A stretch of 64,000 nt of DNA from Haladaptatus pallidirubidus. GTDB lineage: Archaea > Halobacteriota > Halobacteria > Halobacteriales > Haladaptataceae. The position numbers and the translations under genes are program-made. A model generated the notes under the pieces. It searched no databases, was not told the DNA's origin, and worked only from the letters and a program-made list of their open reading frames with translations. Below, in pieces: positions 37,384-45,990 of the stretch (positions are counted from its first letter, which is position 1; each line of letters opens with the position of its first letter). The DNA lies in contig NZ_CP085303.1 in NCBI RefSeq assembly GCF_020700235.1, forward strand, positions 124,001-188,000, written 5' to 3'.

Positions 37384-37404
37384 TTTCACTGGAAACGTGG
37401 TGTG
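37384..37404 (-). promoter_or_regulatory. ORB 6, inverted
   Basis: TTTCACTGGAAACGTGGTGT followed by G on the plus strand; inverted, the outermost box on the PAP2 side. Confidence 0.83.
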
Positions 37405-37503
37405 TGTGTCTATCCGATACTGGCTACCAAATAACATAGTCTTCTCCGAAAATGTGATCTCAACAATCTAATCTGTGGATCGACTTATCGTGAGTGATGT
37501 TGC

Positions 37504-38340
37504 TTACGACAAGTATTCTTTAAATACGGTTTCAACTTGTTCTGGTAACTCATTTTCCGCAACATACCTTGTCGCGATATGGACGCTGCCAATTCCAAGG
37601 ACTATCCCTGCAACTACATCTGTTGCCCAGTGGATTCCGAGGTACATCGTAGCAATAACGATGCTTACAGCTATTGGAATTGCAACAACGACCCAACCGG
37701 GATATTCTTCGCGGGTTCGGTACGCGAGTATTGCAGTGCTGACCGACAGCGACGTATGTAGCGATGGAAAAACGTTGGTGTTCGCGTTCACTTCGCCCGT
37801 TAAAATCTGTGACTGAGGATATGTCGAGTATAGCAGTGGACTGACGACGTCTGGAATCAGGTTTCGTGGCCCGTATGAAATGAAAAGAACATAGAAGATC
37901 AGCCCCAGGCCGTAGTTTACCGCGTAGGCAATAGCTGTTTCTTTTAACGCTCCATCGTCCGGCAACGCAAAATAAGCGATGAAGGGGAATACGAGCAAAA
38001 ATACATATCCATAGATGTACATAAACGAGAAATACATCGTCAGTTCTGGCGTTGCAATCATCTGTACCTTGCCGACAAAATCACCTTCGATGGCATGGAT
38101 TAATCCTGTAATGTTCCAATCGAGAAGCCACGACAGTTCTGGGCCGAACTCACGAGCTACTTTGTTCACTCCGAGGACACCAATGAGCAGAGCGAGATAT
38201 GGATATACAGATGCTATGCGTTCTCGAAACTGGTTGTGTGCGCGTTTGAGCCCATTTCGACCGACGAACAGTAGCGTAGCAATCCCAAGTAGTATTGTTT
38301 CGCCAATGAAGACTCTCCCGGCAATGTCGGCTAAACTCAC
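37504..38340 (-). CDS. PAP2-superfamily membrane phosphatase/phosphotransferase
   Basis: 278 residues, GTG start at 38340. About six helices. The PAP2 active-site motifs are FPSLHTSLSVSTAILAYRT (the S-x-H motif, about 192-210) and GIHWATDVVAGIVLG (the H-x3-D motif, about 238-252). The arrangement is like inositolphosphotransferase/AUR1-type PAP2_3 proteins, acting on lipid phosphates at the outer membrane face. It could recycle dolichyl (pyro)phosphate after glycosylation or make a phospholipid head group; context (glycan genes) favours the former weakly. The first four bases overlap the stop of a possible 33-residue reading frame. Confidence 0.85.
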   Translation of the reverse strand: MSLADIAGRVFIGETILLGIATLLFVGRNGLKRAHNQFRERIASVYPYLALLIGVLGVNKVAREFGPELSWLLDWNITGLIHAIEGDFVGKVQMIATPELTMYFSFMYIYGYVFLLVFPFIAYFALPDDGALKETAIAYAVNYGLGLIFYVLFISYGPRNLIPDVVSPLLYSTYPQSQILTGEVNANTNVFPSLHTSLSVSTAILAYRTREEYPGWVVVAIPIAVSIVIATMYLGIHWATDVVAGIVLGIGSVHIATRYVAENELPEQVETVFKEYLS

Positions 38341-38438
38341 GATTTCACCGTTTTGATACCTGGGTCTTCGGTGTCTAGTTTCTCAAGGATTGCTTTTAGA
38401 GCCGTTTCCTTTTGACCGCGTTTCTTTTTCTTTTCCAT
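38337..38438 (-). CDS. Possible 33-residue basic peptide coupled to PAP2
   Basis: ATG at 38438 reads MEKKKKRGQKETALKAILEK and 13 more residues, ending at a TGA that overlaps the GTG start of the PAP2 gene (GTGA). Lys-rich, likely helical. The 4-base overlap is typical of translational coupling, which is the only support. Could equally be chance. Confidence 0.3.
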   Translation of the reverse strand: MEKKKKRGQKETALKAILEKLDTEDPGIKTVKS

Positions 38439-38545
38439 TTTCTAGGGTATCGTGACATTAAATCCCGTTTTTACGTTTACTTCTCTCATTCTTGTTCCAT
38501 TTGAGCTTGGCCATGCTATGTTTTGCCTTTTCTATTGGCCTCTTA

Positions 38546-40396
38546 TCATTGACGAAGAAGCTTTCCGTTGTTCGTGTACCGAAAGCCTGCATCCTTAAAC
38601 AGATCTTTGGCCTTCGCTTGATTGAGCGTTCCGTTTGTTCCCGGGAATGGAAGTTCGGGGTCTACGTCAACCCAGCGAAGGTCTTCTGCGAGCGTGTCAT
38701 GGCGGGCTAAGGGACTTGCTGCTGGTTTTGCATAACCGTCGAACACTTCCTCGACGAGATACTCTTTATCCAATAACTGCGCCACTGCTCGACGGAATCG
38801 GACGTTACTAAACGGCGTTTTTCGGGCGTTGAAACCTACATGGTACATCGCCGGTGATTGGTCAACGTGTAACTGCACATTATCGGCGCGTCCAATTGTG
38901 CGTACGTCCGCCGACGACACTCCAGTCGCTGTTGCATCGGCTTCATTGTTCAACACAAGTTGTGTCGCAGCCGCTCCTGATGGAACCACAATAAATCGTA
39001 ATCGTTCAAATTGGGGCCCGCTGGCATATCGTTTGAGGTGTTCTAAATGCGATGGCTGATCACTACTGGTGTTAACCGTCACTTCATCGCGGTAGATATG
39101 TCTAAGAAAGTGATGATCAAATCGTTCAAGCGTCAGCTGCTCCGTGGCTTCTGTGTTCAAAAATTGCAGCGGACCACTACCAATTGCTTGTAAATTTTCC
39201 CAGACAAGCGCCTGCGTGGCAGGCGTATCGTTTTCAAAAACGGTGTTTGCTCTTTTTTGTTTCTGTTCCCAAATGTGTTTTGGAAGGACTGGTACCGTAA
39301 AGGCACGTCTAGCGACTGCTTGACTTGCTGGATTAAAGTGAATGCGAACTGTCTGGTCATCTATCGCTGTTGCGGACTTGACCAACGTGGCGGCACCGCG
39401 AAAGCGTGGTGATGGAACTGGGTTCTCAAGTGACCCAAGCGCTGTATCTTTGAGAAATTGGTAAGTAAACGCGACGTCTGTTGCTGTGAGAGATTCTCCA
39501 TCGTGCCACCAGAGATTGTCTCGAAGTTGAATGGTTGCAATTGGTCCTTTTTCTGGTGAATCTGGTGTCGACTGCCATTCCCATGAGTGGGCAAGCCATG
39601 TCTGAACCTCACCATCTATCCAGCGCCCGAGGGGATCATACAATAGATCGACTATCGCTTCATCGCTTTTGTACTCTGCTGTAAGTGGATTGAGGTTTTC
39701 TGTTGGGCGGGCATCTTGCGTTGTCATTCGAAGTGTACTTTTCTCAGTCGATGTTTCAACTGAGAGATAGCCAAGGGCGGAATGTGGTTGTTGAATGTTA
39801 GCCCATCCGTTGAATGTATCCGTTCGCGTAGCACGAATTTCGTCTGGAAACGCAACAACAGAAAATGGTTGGTTACGAGCTATTGAATGTTGGATCTGCT
39901 TTATTGTTTTAGTTCGCTGGAGACCACTCTGTTTTCGCTGTGCAATCAACTGGCTATCTGTGTTGAGATTTGCATAGCCAAACGGGTTTTGCCACCCTGC
40001 CCCGGTACTGAACCGAGAGTGTAACAGTGTCCGAAGTGCATCCGGCTCGTCAAAACCGGGAAAGCATGCGACATAGCAATCAAACGTATGGTCAAGGAGG
40101 ATGTCGCTAAGCAACTCGACGCGTTCCATTGGTACGACCTGCGCCGCAATCCCAACTTCGTTAAGTCGTTTTGCTAAAAACCGAGCAATGCGAATTGCTC
40201 GTGGATCTGCATCAGCCGGGAGGGTTTTGATAGAAAACGCTATTTGCTTAGCATTGTCCCGACTCACAAGCGATTGAGCTTCTTCGATACAGCCACTTCC
40301 GAGTGTCATCCCGAACGCAGCGAGTAGCTCTCGCCGTCCAATGTTCGGGATCGTTGGGAAGGTATCAGAATCGGTTAAACCCTGTTTTGATGGCAT
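38546..40396 (-). CDS. ABC substrate-binding lipoprotein (SBP family 5), apparently circularly permuted
   Basis: 616 residues from ATG 40396. The frame is open 67 codons further upstream, but the Tat motif GRRELLAAFG and lipobox LGSGC (Cys36) fix this start. Family-5 (peptide/nickel) proteins normally begin with the N-lobe and end with the C-lobe. Here the C-lobe-like block comes first: FSIKTLPADADPRAIRIARF, VVPMERVELLSDILLDHTFD and ending FPDEIRATRTDTFNGW (about 50-198). The typical N-lobe start is at residue 221 (TLRMTTQDARPTENLNPLTA, then LRDNLWWHDGESLTATDVAF). The protein stops right after KDLFKDAGFRYTNNGKLLRQ, where a normal member would continue into the C-lobe. No permease or ATPase genes adjoin. 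Confidence 0.8.
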   Translation of the reverse strand: MPSKQGLTDSDTFPTIPNIGRRELLAAFGMTLGSGCIEEAQSLVSRDNAKQIAFSIKTLPADADPRAIRIARFLAKRLNEVGIAAQVVPMERVELLSDILLDHTFDCYVACFPGFDEPDALRTLLHSRFSTGAGWQNPFGYANLNTDSQLIAQRKQSGLQRTKTIKQIQHSIARNQPFSVVAFPDEIRATRTDTFNGWANIQQPHSALGYLSVETSTEKSTLRMTTQDARPTENLNPLTAEYKSDEAIVDLLYDPLGRWIDGEVQTWLAHSWEWQSTPDSPEKGPIATIQLRDNLWWHDGESLTATDVAFTYQFLKDTALGSLENPVPSPRFRGAATLVKSATAIDDQTVRIHFNPASQAVARRAFTVPVLPKHIWEQKQKRANTVFENDTPATQALVWENLQAIGSGPLQFLNTEATEQLTLERFDHHFLRHIYRDEVTVNTSSDQPSHLEHLKRYASGPQFERLRFIVVPSGAAATQLVLNNEADATATGVSSADVRTIGRADNVQLHVDQSPAMYHVGFNARKTPFSNVRFRRAVAQLLDKEYLVEEVFDGYAKPAASPLARHDTLAEDLRWVDVDPELPFPGTNGTLNQAKAKDLFKDAGFRYTNNGKLLRQ

Positions 40397-40757
40397 GGTT
40401 GCGGTATGAATCACGCTGATAGTTGATAGCCGAGAGATGAACGCCGTTTTGAGAGATTCGCGCGGATGATACTCTACTTGGTTCTTATCTCTGGAGAGTG
40501 TTTCGCTTTGTTTTATTATATAGGACTTAATACCACTCCACTTCACTACTGTGTATGACTTTTGTAACCTGTTCACATGGTATCGATGCTTCCGCAAAAT
40601 TAACTATAATGTACTGTACTCCCTACTATATGAATCGTCGAATAGTGTTTCATAATTTCATTGCCTTAGCGGAATACTATGATATCGTTCATCGAACGTT
40701 CATACGGTTTCTCAGCGGCTTAGTGACGCGATAATAAAAAGTGACCACGTATATTCT
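40397..40757. promoter_or_regulatory. Divergent upstream region of the SBP and arylsulfotransferase-like genes
   Basis: No gene supported. AT-rich stretches (around 40500-40520, 40600-40640 and 40715-40755) fit divergent archaeal promoters. The open frame continuing upstream from the SBP start is treated as chance because it would bury the Tat signal. Confidence 0.4.
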
Positions 40758-42185
40758 ATGGTAAGGATGTTTCCCCGGAAGCTCATTCGTCTCGTCTTTG
40801 CTTCCCTCATCGTCCTCTCAGTTCTTGCGCTGGCGAACGGAGCAACAAGCTCTTCAGTCGGACAAACTGATGAACAGATCCGCCAAGCGAATATTTCGAC
40901 TGGCGACGGCAAGCAAATCGCACCGCAAACAAACAATATTACCGTTATCGCAACTGACTCAAACACGTGGATGGGCAACGCGGGAGACGGTCCCCGTGCT
41001 CGCGCCGAATTAGTTGCATTCAATCCGAACGGGACGGCTCTCTACTATAATGATTCCCACACGCGATACTGGGACATCGATCCAGTAGAGGGGACAAATA
41101 CAACCGTCGAATATCTCTACGCGGATCACCTGAACAAATCAGAGTGTGGTACTGAGGTCTGCACTCGCAACGGAGTCGAGCGCGTTAATCTTTCTACTGG
41201 CGAGGTCACTGATATTTACAGCCGTGTCACGCCTGGAAAACATTCTACACGATGGCACGATGGTGACCGAATCAACAAATCAACCTACGCCATCGCTGAC
41301 ATCGCTCAAGATCGCGTTTTCGCCGTCAACACGACAACAGGATTGTTGGAATGGTCCTGGGAGGCACAAAATGATTTCGACCCGAAGAAAAGCGGTGGCC
41401 CATATCCCGAGGACTGGACGCATCTCAACGATATAGAAGTTCTCGATGACGGTCGACTGATGGTTAGCCTTCGGAACCACGATCAAGTTGTTTTCCTTGA
41501 CCGCAAGACTGGGTTAGAAGACAATTGGACGCTCGGAAGCGACGATCAACATAATGTCATCTACGAACAGCATAATCCCGATTACATTCCTAAATCAGGA
41601 GGTGGCCCAGCAGTTCTTATCGGTGACTCTGAAAACAACCGCGTAGTCGAATATCAACGCGAAAATGATGAGTGGAATCAGACCTGGACGTGGCAAGACT
41701 CGCAAATGCAATGGCCCCGTGATGCCGATCGCCTGCCGAATGGTCACACACTCATTACTGACTCGAACGGAAATCGTGTCTTGGAGGTAAACCAGCAAGG
41801 AGATGTTGTCTGGTCGGTTGATATTGCATTCCCATACGAGGCCGAACGTCTTGAGACAGGCGATGAGAGTACGAATGGACAGAGTGCGAGTGTACTTGGT
41901 CTTGCTTCGAAGTCGCCAAACGAAGCCAGTACAGTTGATACAGATGTTCAAAGCGGCCAGAAAGAAAGTATAGTTGGACGTAGCTGGATACAGATAAAGA
42001 ATATTGTCCCGGGACGCTATATGAACGCGCTCATGTACGTTCTACCCGCCTGGATGGGACCAACCGAAGTGTTTGCCCTCTTTGCACTCGCTCTTGGGCT
42101 GCTGGCATGGGCAGCAGCTGAATGGCATTGGTCGTCTCGGTCACTGACCATTCCGTGGACAATTCACATCAAGCGAAAGGGATGA
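40758..42185 (+). CDS. Arylsulfotransferase (ASST)-like beta-propeller protein, membrane anchored
   Basis: 475 residues. N-terminal signal/anchor (VFASLIVLSVLALANGATSS), then an extracellular propeller. The repeated blades include YAIADIAQDRVFAVNTTTGL, WTHLNDIEVLDDGRLMVSLR and DADRLPNGHTLITDSNGNRV, which match the ASST/aryl-sulfate sulfotransferase fold. It has a C-terminal helix (EVFALFALALGLLAWAAAEW, about 437-457). Several N-x-T/S sites occur. It could move sulfate between phenolic or sugar acceptors, but catalytic His assignment is uncertain, so it may be only a propeller scaffold. It precedes a GT-C membrane protein by 49 bp and probably forms an operon with it. Confidence 0.78.
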   Translation: MVRMFPRKLIRLVFASLIVLSVLALANGATSSSVGQTDEQIRQANISTGDGKQIAPQTNNITVIATDSNTWMGNAGDGPRARAELVAFNPNGTALYYNDSHTRYWDIDPVEGTNTTVEYLYADHLNKSECGTEVCTRNGVERVNLSTGEVTDIYSRVTPGKHSTRWHDGDRINKSTYAIADIAQDRVFAVNTTTGLLEWSWEAQNDFDPKKSGGPYPEDWTHLNDIEVLDDGRLMVSLRNHDQVVFLDRKTGLEDNWTLGSDDQHNVIYEQHNPDYIPKSGGGPAVLIGDSENNRVVEYQRENDEWNQTWTWQDSQMQWPRDADRLPNGHTLITDSNGNRVLEVNQQGDVVWSVDIAFPYEAERLETGDESTNGQSASVLGLASKSPNEASTVDTDVQSGQKESIVGRSWIQIKNIVPGRYMNALMYVLPAWMGPTEVFALFALALGLLAWAAAEWHWSSRSLTIPWTIHIKRKG

Positions 42186-42234
42186 TAATGTATAGCTGGA
42201 CTACAAATCGAACCTTGAAAAGAAGTGATTCATA

Positions 42235-43878
42235 ATGGCGCACAGTATTAACGATTATCAGCAGTTGGACCTTACATCCAAACTAGTCGAATTAGCAAGT
42301 GACAAGCGAGCGTGGCTTGCAATGGCGATAGGAACTGGACTATTTGTTCATTTTATCTATCTATTGACGCATCCTTATCCTGCTTATGGAGCCGGATTGT
42401 ACCTCCAGATTGCTGAAGAAATCAGTGCCCATGGATATGCGCTACCAGAGCGTATTCCGCTCTACACACGCGATGGTGTCCCCTTCGCCTATCCCCCGTT
42501 GATGTACTACGTTTCGGCTGTGATCATGGATACGACGGGTGTTGATCCGATTACGTTGAGCCGGCTGCTACCCGGATTCATGACTGTCTTGTATCTCATT
42601 CCATTTTACTATCTAGCAAGTGAGGTACTTGAGTCAACGCCGCAGGCAGGCTTTGCGACAGTCGTCCTTGCAGTGACACCACCCGTTCTTCAGTGGCACC
42701 TTTCGGCGGGTGGCATTGTTCGCGCATCTGCGTTCCTTTTCGCAATAACCGGTGCGTACACTGGTATAAAGCTATTTAAAACCGGTCAAGTGAAATGGCT
42801 CATTCCTTCAACTATGTTGTTTGGGATGACGATTCTCACACATCCAGTGTATACCGTCTTTTTCGGAACGACGTACCTTGTGATGTTTGCCTGCTATAAT
42901 AAAACACCGCGTGGCCTGATCCACGGAGCTCTTGTTGCTGGCGGCGGTATTCTTCTGGCCTCGCCATGGTGGCTCCAGATCATCGCCACACATGGTACGG
43001 ATATTTTCACGGCGGCATCCGGAACTCACTCAGGGCTTGGCGGCGGTGTTGGTCGTCTCCTTGATCAATTCTTGTATCCACTTGCCCCAGAGTTGCCCGC
43101 TGTCTTCTTCGCTGGGTCGTTTGCAGGTGCCGTGTATTTGGCTACAAAACGGCGGTTTTTCCTGCCCCTCTGGCTGGTAGCCGCCGCATTCATGCTTGGA
43201 AAAAATCGCTTCCAGTTCCCCGCTGGAGCGATGATGCTCTCCGTTTTCCTTTTCGAAGTAATCGTCCCCCGTGTTCAACGCTGGTCAGCAACAACGCGCT
43301 ATTCGCGGTCGGCTCCACTAGCTATCGTCATGGTTGTCGTACTCATCGTCTCTAGCATCGGCGTCTCATTTGCCGCCAGTGGTCTCAATTCCCATCTCAG
43401 TAGTACTACACAGCCAGCATTCATGGACGACGATGACAAGGCTGCAATGGAATGGATTCAGGAAAACACTGCTTCTGACTCTAATTTTGTTGTTCTCGGT
43501 GATGCTGCTGAGTGGTTCCCTCTTATGACTGACCGAGCAATTCTCGTCGGTCCATGGGGTGTTGAATGGGAGGGCCATGAGAACTATCGCCATCATCTTG
43601 GTCTCTACAAGAGACTGTCACGGTGTCCAGGAAAAGCATGCCTGACGAAAAAGATGATCGCAAACGATGTTAACCCGACCTACATCTATGTCCCGAAGAA
43701 CCACTATACCGTTCGGGGTATCGATGAATATCAGAAACCATGGCTTCGTGGACAGATGGTTGATTCCGACCGATACAGACTCGTATACGAAAATGAAGGC
43801 GCGATGGTGTTCCGCATCGACGAACCAATGGAACCAGTCGAAATCCCTGAAGATGGACCACAGCCAGTTTCAGCATAA
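42235..43878 (+). CDS. Multi-pass membrane protein, GT-C glycosyltransferase-like
   Basis: 547 residues with about 10-12 helices. The first outer loop contains HPYPAYGAGLYLQIAEEISA and RDGVPFAYPPLMYYVSAVIM, a layout like ArnT/GT39-type or AglB-like proteins (outer loop, then a P-P/Y helix start). A C-terminal outer domain of about 140 residues has ALVADDAAEW-like acidic and Trp-rich turns (WIQENTASDSNFVVLGDAAE) and two Cys residues (RCPGKACL). The enzymes use polyprenyl-phosphate sugars on the outer face. It follows an ASST-like gene. Similar proteins occur at 7433 and 55586; none is a clear AglB because the WWDYG motif is missing. Confidence 0.7.
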   Translation: MAHSINDYQQLDLTSKLVELASDKRAWLAMAIGTGLFVHFIYLLTHPYPAYGAGLYLQIAEEISAHGYALPERIPLYTRDGVPFAYPPLMYYVSAVIMDTTGVDPITLSRLLPGFMTVLYLIPFYYLASEVLESTPQAGFATVVLAVTPPVLQWHLSAGGIVRASAFLFAITGAYTGIKLFKTGQVKWLIPSTMLFGMTILTHPVYTVFFGTTYLVMFACYNKTPRGLIHGALVAGGGILLASPWWLQIIATHGTDIFTAASGTHSGLGGGVGRLLDQFLYPLAPELPAVFFAGSFAGAVYLATKRRFFLPLWLVAAAFMLGKNRFQFPAGAMMLSVFLFEVIVPRVQRWSATTRYSRSAPLAIVMVVVLIVSSIGVSFAASGLNSHLSSTTQPAFMDDDDKAAMEWIQENTASDSNFVVLGDAAEWFPLMTDRAILVGPWGVEWEGHENYRHHLGLYKRLSRCPGKACLTKKMIANDVNPTYIYVPKNHYTVRGIDEYQKPWLRGQMVDSDRYRLVYENEGAMVFRIDEPMEPVEIPEDGPQPVSA

Positions 43879-43931
43879 TACAGGCGCTAAGCCTCCTTCC
43901 TCATGAAGCGTCGAAGGTAAAGAAATTAAGG

Positions 43932-44190
43932 TGACATCCTCGCCCGCCGTAAACGATGGGGCTTCCTGCACAGCAGGAACTCCTTGTGCTGAGGTTTCGG
44001 AACTACACTCCACGACCCTCAAGCGGGTAATTCCTACCCATCGGAATCGTGGCGTTCCAAGGCCCTGTCACCGGGGCTCCCGTCTTCCACCGTGTCATCG
44101 GCACCCGGTTTCTCGGGGTGACTCTCACCATGGAAGTCGAGTAGCTGGAAACCACACGAATACGGAATTGTGTCGTGCACGACACAGTCG
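43932..44190 (-). mobile_element. IS1341-type right-end relic, inverted
   Basis: On the plus strand it starts TGACATCCTCGCCCGCCGTA, the inverse of the GGCGGGGAGGATGTCA hairpin end, followed by GGGGCTTCCTGCACAGCAGG. The minus-strand reading PWNATIPMGRNYPLEGRGV is a translation often left at such 3-prime ends. No transposase core remains. Confidence 0.6.
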
Positions 44191-44254
44191 TGCGTATTTA
44201 ATTACGCATCAATACGACTTCAACCTATCAATAACGACGATTGCACAGATTTCC

Positions 44255-44300
44255 GAACGCATTCCTCCCCGTCCTAAAGGACAGGATTTCCTGCTTACAG
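44255..44300 (-). mobile_element. Solo hairpin relic, inverted
   Basis: CATTCCTCCCCGTCCTAAAG followed by GACAGGATTTCCTGC: a stem CCGTCCTAAAGGAC with the inverse GGGGAGGA tail, as in the other IS1341-type ends. The rest of 43879-44464 shows no gene; it contains the phosphohexomutase promoter region. Confidence 0.5.
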
Positions 44301-44464
44301 AAAGATGATTGCCTTCGAACTGTCTAAAATTGTTACGCAAATTTCTTCGATGAGATGTCACATTGGTATTAGCATGTATTCCATATACAATCCCTCTTGA
44401 ATTGGGTATGCGGAATTTTCGCACGAAAGGAACCCTTTTGTCTACCCCTGATGACATACCAACA

Positions 44465-45778
44465 ATGTTCGGTACTAGTGGAATTCGTGGGCCTGTCGGT
44501 GACGTCGTCACCGGTGAAATCGCACTGGTAGTCGGCCGCGCACTTGCCTCAACCGGCGTCGAGCGTGTTGTCGTTGGCCGCGATCCTCGTGACAGTGGTC
44601 GATTTCTTGCAGACGCCCTTTCAGCAGGCTTGCGGGAATGCGGAACGGACGTGGTACACCTTGGCCTCGCCGCAACCCCCACTGTCGCCCGGAGTGTTCA
44701 ATGGAAGAACGCTGATGCAGGTGTTTCAATTACTGCATCGCACAATCCCGAGACGGACAATGGAATCAAGCTTTGGAATCCATCCGGGCAGGCATTCAAC
44801 GCCGACCAGCGCGAGGAGATCACTCGAAGAATCGAGGAGGAAGATTTCGATCTCGCCAAGTGGGACGAAACCGGTAAGAAAACACATTGGGCAGATGCAC
44901 ACGATCGACACGTTAAAACACTCGTCGACGCTGTCGAGCCAGCCGACCTCTCTGTCGTTGTGGACGTCGGAAATGGCGCTGGAGGGGTAACCGCTGATGC
45001 ACTCTATGAACTCGGTTGTGATGTGGAGACGCTGAACGCCCAGCCAGATGGCCGATTTCCGGCACGCCCAAGCGAACCGACTGCGGAGAATTGTCAATCC
45101 CTTTGCAATCACGTCGTCGCAACCGGCGCAGATCTCGGTATCGCCCACGATGGTGATGCAGACCGTATGATGGCTGTTGATGAAACTGGCGAGTTTATCT
45201 CTGGTGACGTGCTCATGACTCTGTTTGCCCGTCAGCGAGCGGGCAATGGCGAGACCGTTGCAACGCCTGTTGACACGAGTCTCATTGTTGAAGACGTTCT
45301 CGCCGAGCAGGGTGCAGACGTGGTTCGAACCCAAGTCGGCGATGTATACGTTGCTGAACGTGCGACTGAATCTGGGGTTGTCTTTGGTGGCGAGCAATCG
45401 GGCGCGTGGATTTGGCCAGACCAAACGCTCTGCCCGGACGGATCGCTTGCAGCTTGCCGACTTGTGGAACTTATTGCCCGAAAAGGGTCGCTATCAGAAA
45501 TCGCCGACAATGTCGGCGAGTATCCGATTCGTCGGAAAAACATCGAAGTTGATGATAAAGTTGGTTTGATGGCTGCTCTTTCTCATTCCGTGACCGACCG
45601 CTACACTGATACTACCACTATCGACGGTGTCCGCGTCTCGTTGGATCAAGGTTGGTTCTTGATTCGTGCTAGCGGAACACAACCATTGGTACGTATCGCG
45701 GCTGAAGCGCGCGACCCGGCAGCAGCAGATGACATTTTTGAGACAGCAAATGCGTTCGTTGCTGACCACATGAACTAG
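44465..45778 (+). CDS. glmM: Phosphoglucosamine mutase / phosphomannomutase family
   Basis: 437 residues from ATG 44465 (the frame is open to 44363, but MFGTSGIRGPVGD is the family start). Catalytic phosphoserine loop GVSITASHNPETDNGIKL (about 88-105), metal site IAHDGDADRMMAVD (about 222-235), sugar loop GGEQSGAWIW and phosphate loop RASGTQPLVRIAAEA (about 398-412). The alpha-D-phosphohexomutase family converts hexose-6-P to hexose-1-P. Being near glmS (convergent, within 650 bp) favours GlcN-6-P to GlcN-1-P and the symbol glmM, but phosphomannomutase (manB) is not excluded. Feeds UDP-GlcNAc-type precursors for the glycan genes. Confidence 0.8.
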   Translation: MFGTSGIRGPVGDVVTGEIALVVGRALASTGVERVVVGRDPRDSGRFLADALSAGLRECGTDVVHLGLAATPTVARSVQWKNADAGVSITASHNPETDNGIKLWNPSGQAFNADQREEITRRIEEEDFDLAKWDETGKKTHWADAHDRHVKTLVDAVEPADLSVVVDVGNGAGGVTADALYELGCDVETLNAQPDGRFPARPSEPTAENCQSLCNHVVATGADLGIAHDGDADRMMAVDETGEFISGDVLMTLFARQRAGNGETVATPVDTSLIVEDVLAEQGADVVRTQVGDVYVAERATESGVVFGGEQSGAWIWPDQTLCPDGSLAACRLVELIARKGSLSEIADNVGEYPIRRKNIEVDDKVGLMAALSHSVTDRYTDTTTIDGVRVSLDQGWFLIRASGTQPLVRIAAEARDPAAADDIFETANAFVADHMN

Positions 45779-45789
45779 GTGTCTAAGTA

Positions 45790-45990
45790 GATGGCCATGC
45801 GAAAGCGACCTGGAACATCCTTTCTCACGGTCTTGAAGACGTAGGAGCGGTTCACTCCGAAGAAACGCCTGTGGAGACTGCGCTCCCTACGGACACGGTT
45901 GTGTCTGGAAAGCGCGTTGTTGAAACAGTAAGCCCCTCCCTCAAGGAGTGAACGGCGTAAGTCGTGAGCGAGTAGGGTGAGGTAGCTCAC
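45790..45990 (+). mobile_element. IS1341-type relic with tnpB tail and right end
   Basis: Contains the fragment above and ends GAGCGAGTAGGGTGAGGTAG then CTCAC, matching the ...GGGCGGGGTAGTTCAC ends at 22507 and 58122. It lies just downstream of the mutase stop, so the insertion did not break that gene. Confidence 0.68.
45826..45951 (+). pseudogene. tnpB C-terminal fragment (IS1341-type)
   Basis: A frame of 41 codons reads HGLEDVGAVHSEETPVETAL and continues PTDTVVSGKRVVETVSPSLKE before TGA at 45949-45951. This is the typical variable C-terminal tail of haloarchaeal IS1341-type TnpB proteins. All catalytic parts (RuvC, zinc finger) are gone. Confidence 0.72.

Larger units (their letters stand above)
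36118..37410. other. Replication origin with six origin recognition boxes
   Basis: The gap between orc1 and a PAP2 gene holds six near-copies of the haloarchaeal ORB core TTTCCA(G/C)TG(A/G)AA with the flanking C(A/C)C(A/C)TCG/ACG arm. Four read one way (36121, 36231, 36936, 36996) and two read the other way (37177, 37384). The DNA between the two sets is AT-rich: 36680-36930 and 37020-37140 are the best candidates for the unwinding element. No gene is visible in this gap. An IS relic sits at 36430-36615. Family knowledge: opposed ORBs around an AT-rich core beside an orc1 gene define archaeal origins. Confidence 0.85.

Noticed and set aside
36121..37404. Repeated TTTCCAGTGAAA elements as a CRISPR array
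   Set aside because: Spacing is irregular (about 60 to 700 bp) and two copies are inverted; the sequence matches origin boxes beside orc1, and no cas gene is present.
40397..40597. 67-residue N-terminal extension of the substrate-binding protein
   Set aside because: It would place the twin-arginine signal and lipobox more than 85 residues inside the protein.
44726..45424. 232-codon minus-strand frame opposite the phosphohexomutase
   Set aside because: The plus-strand frame has all catalytic loops; the antisense reading has no family features.
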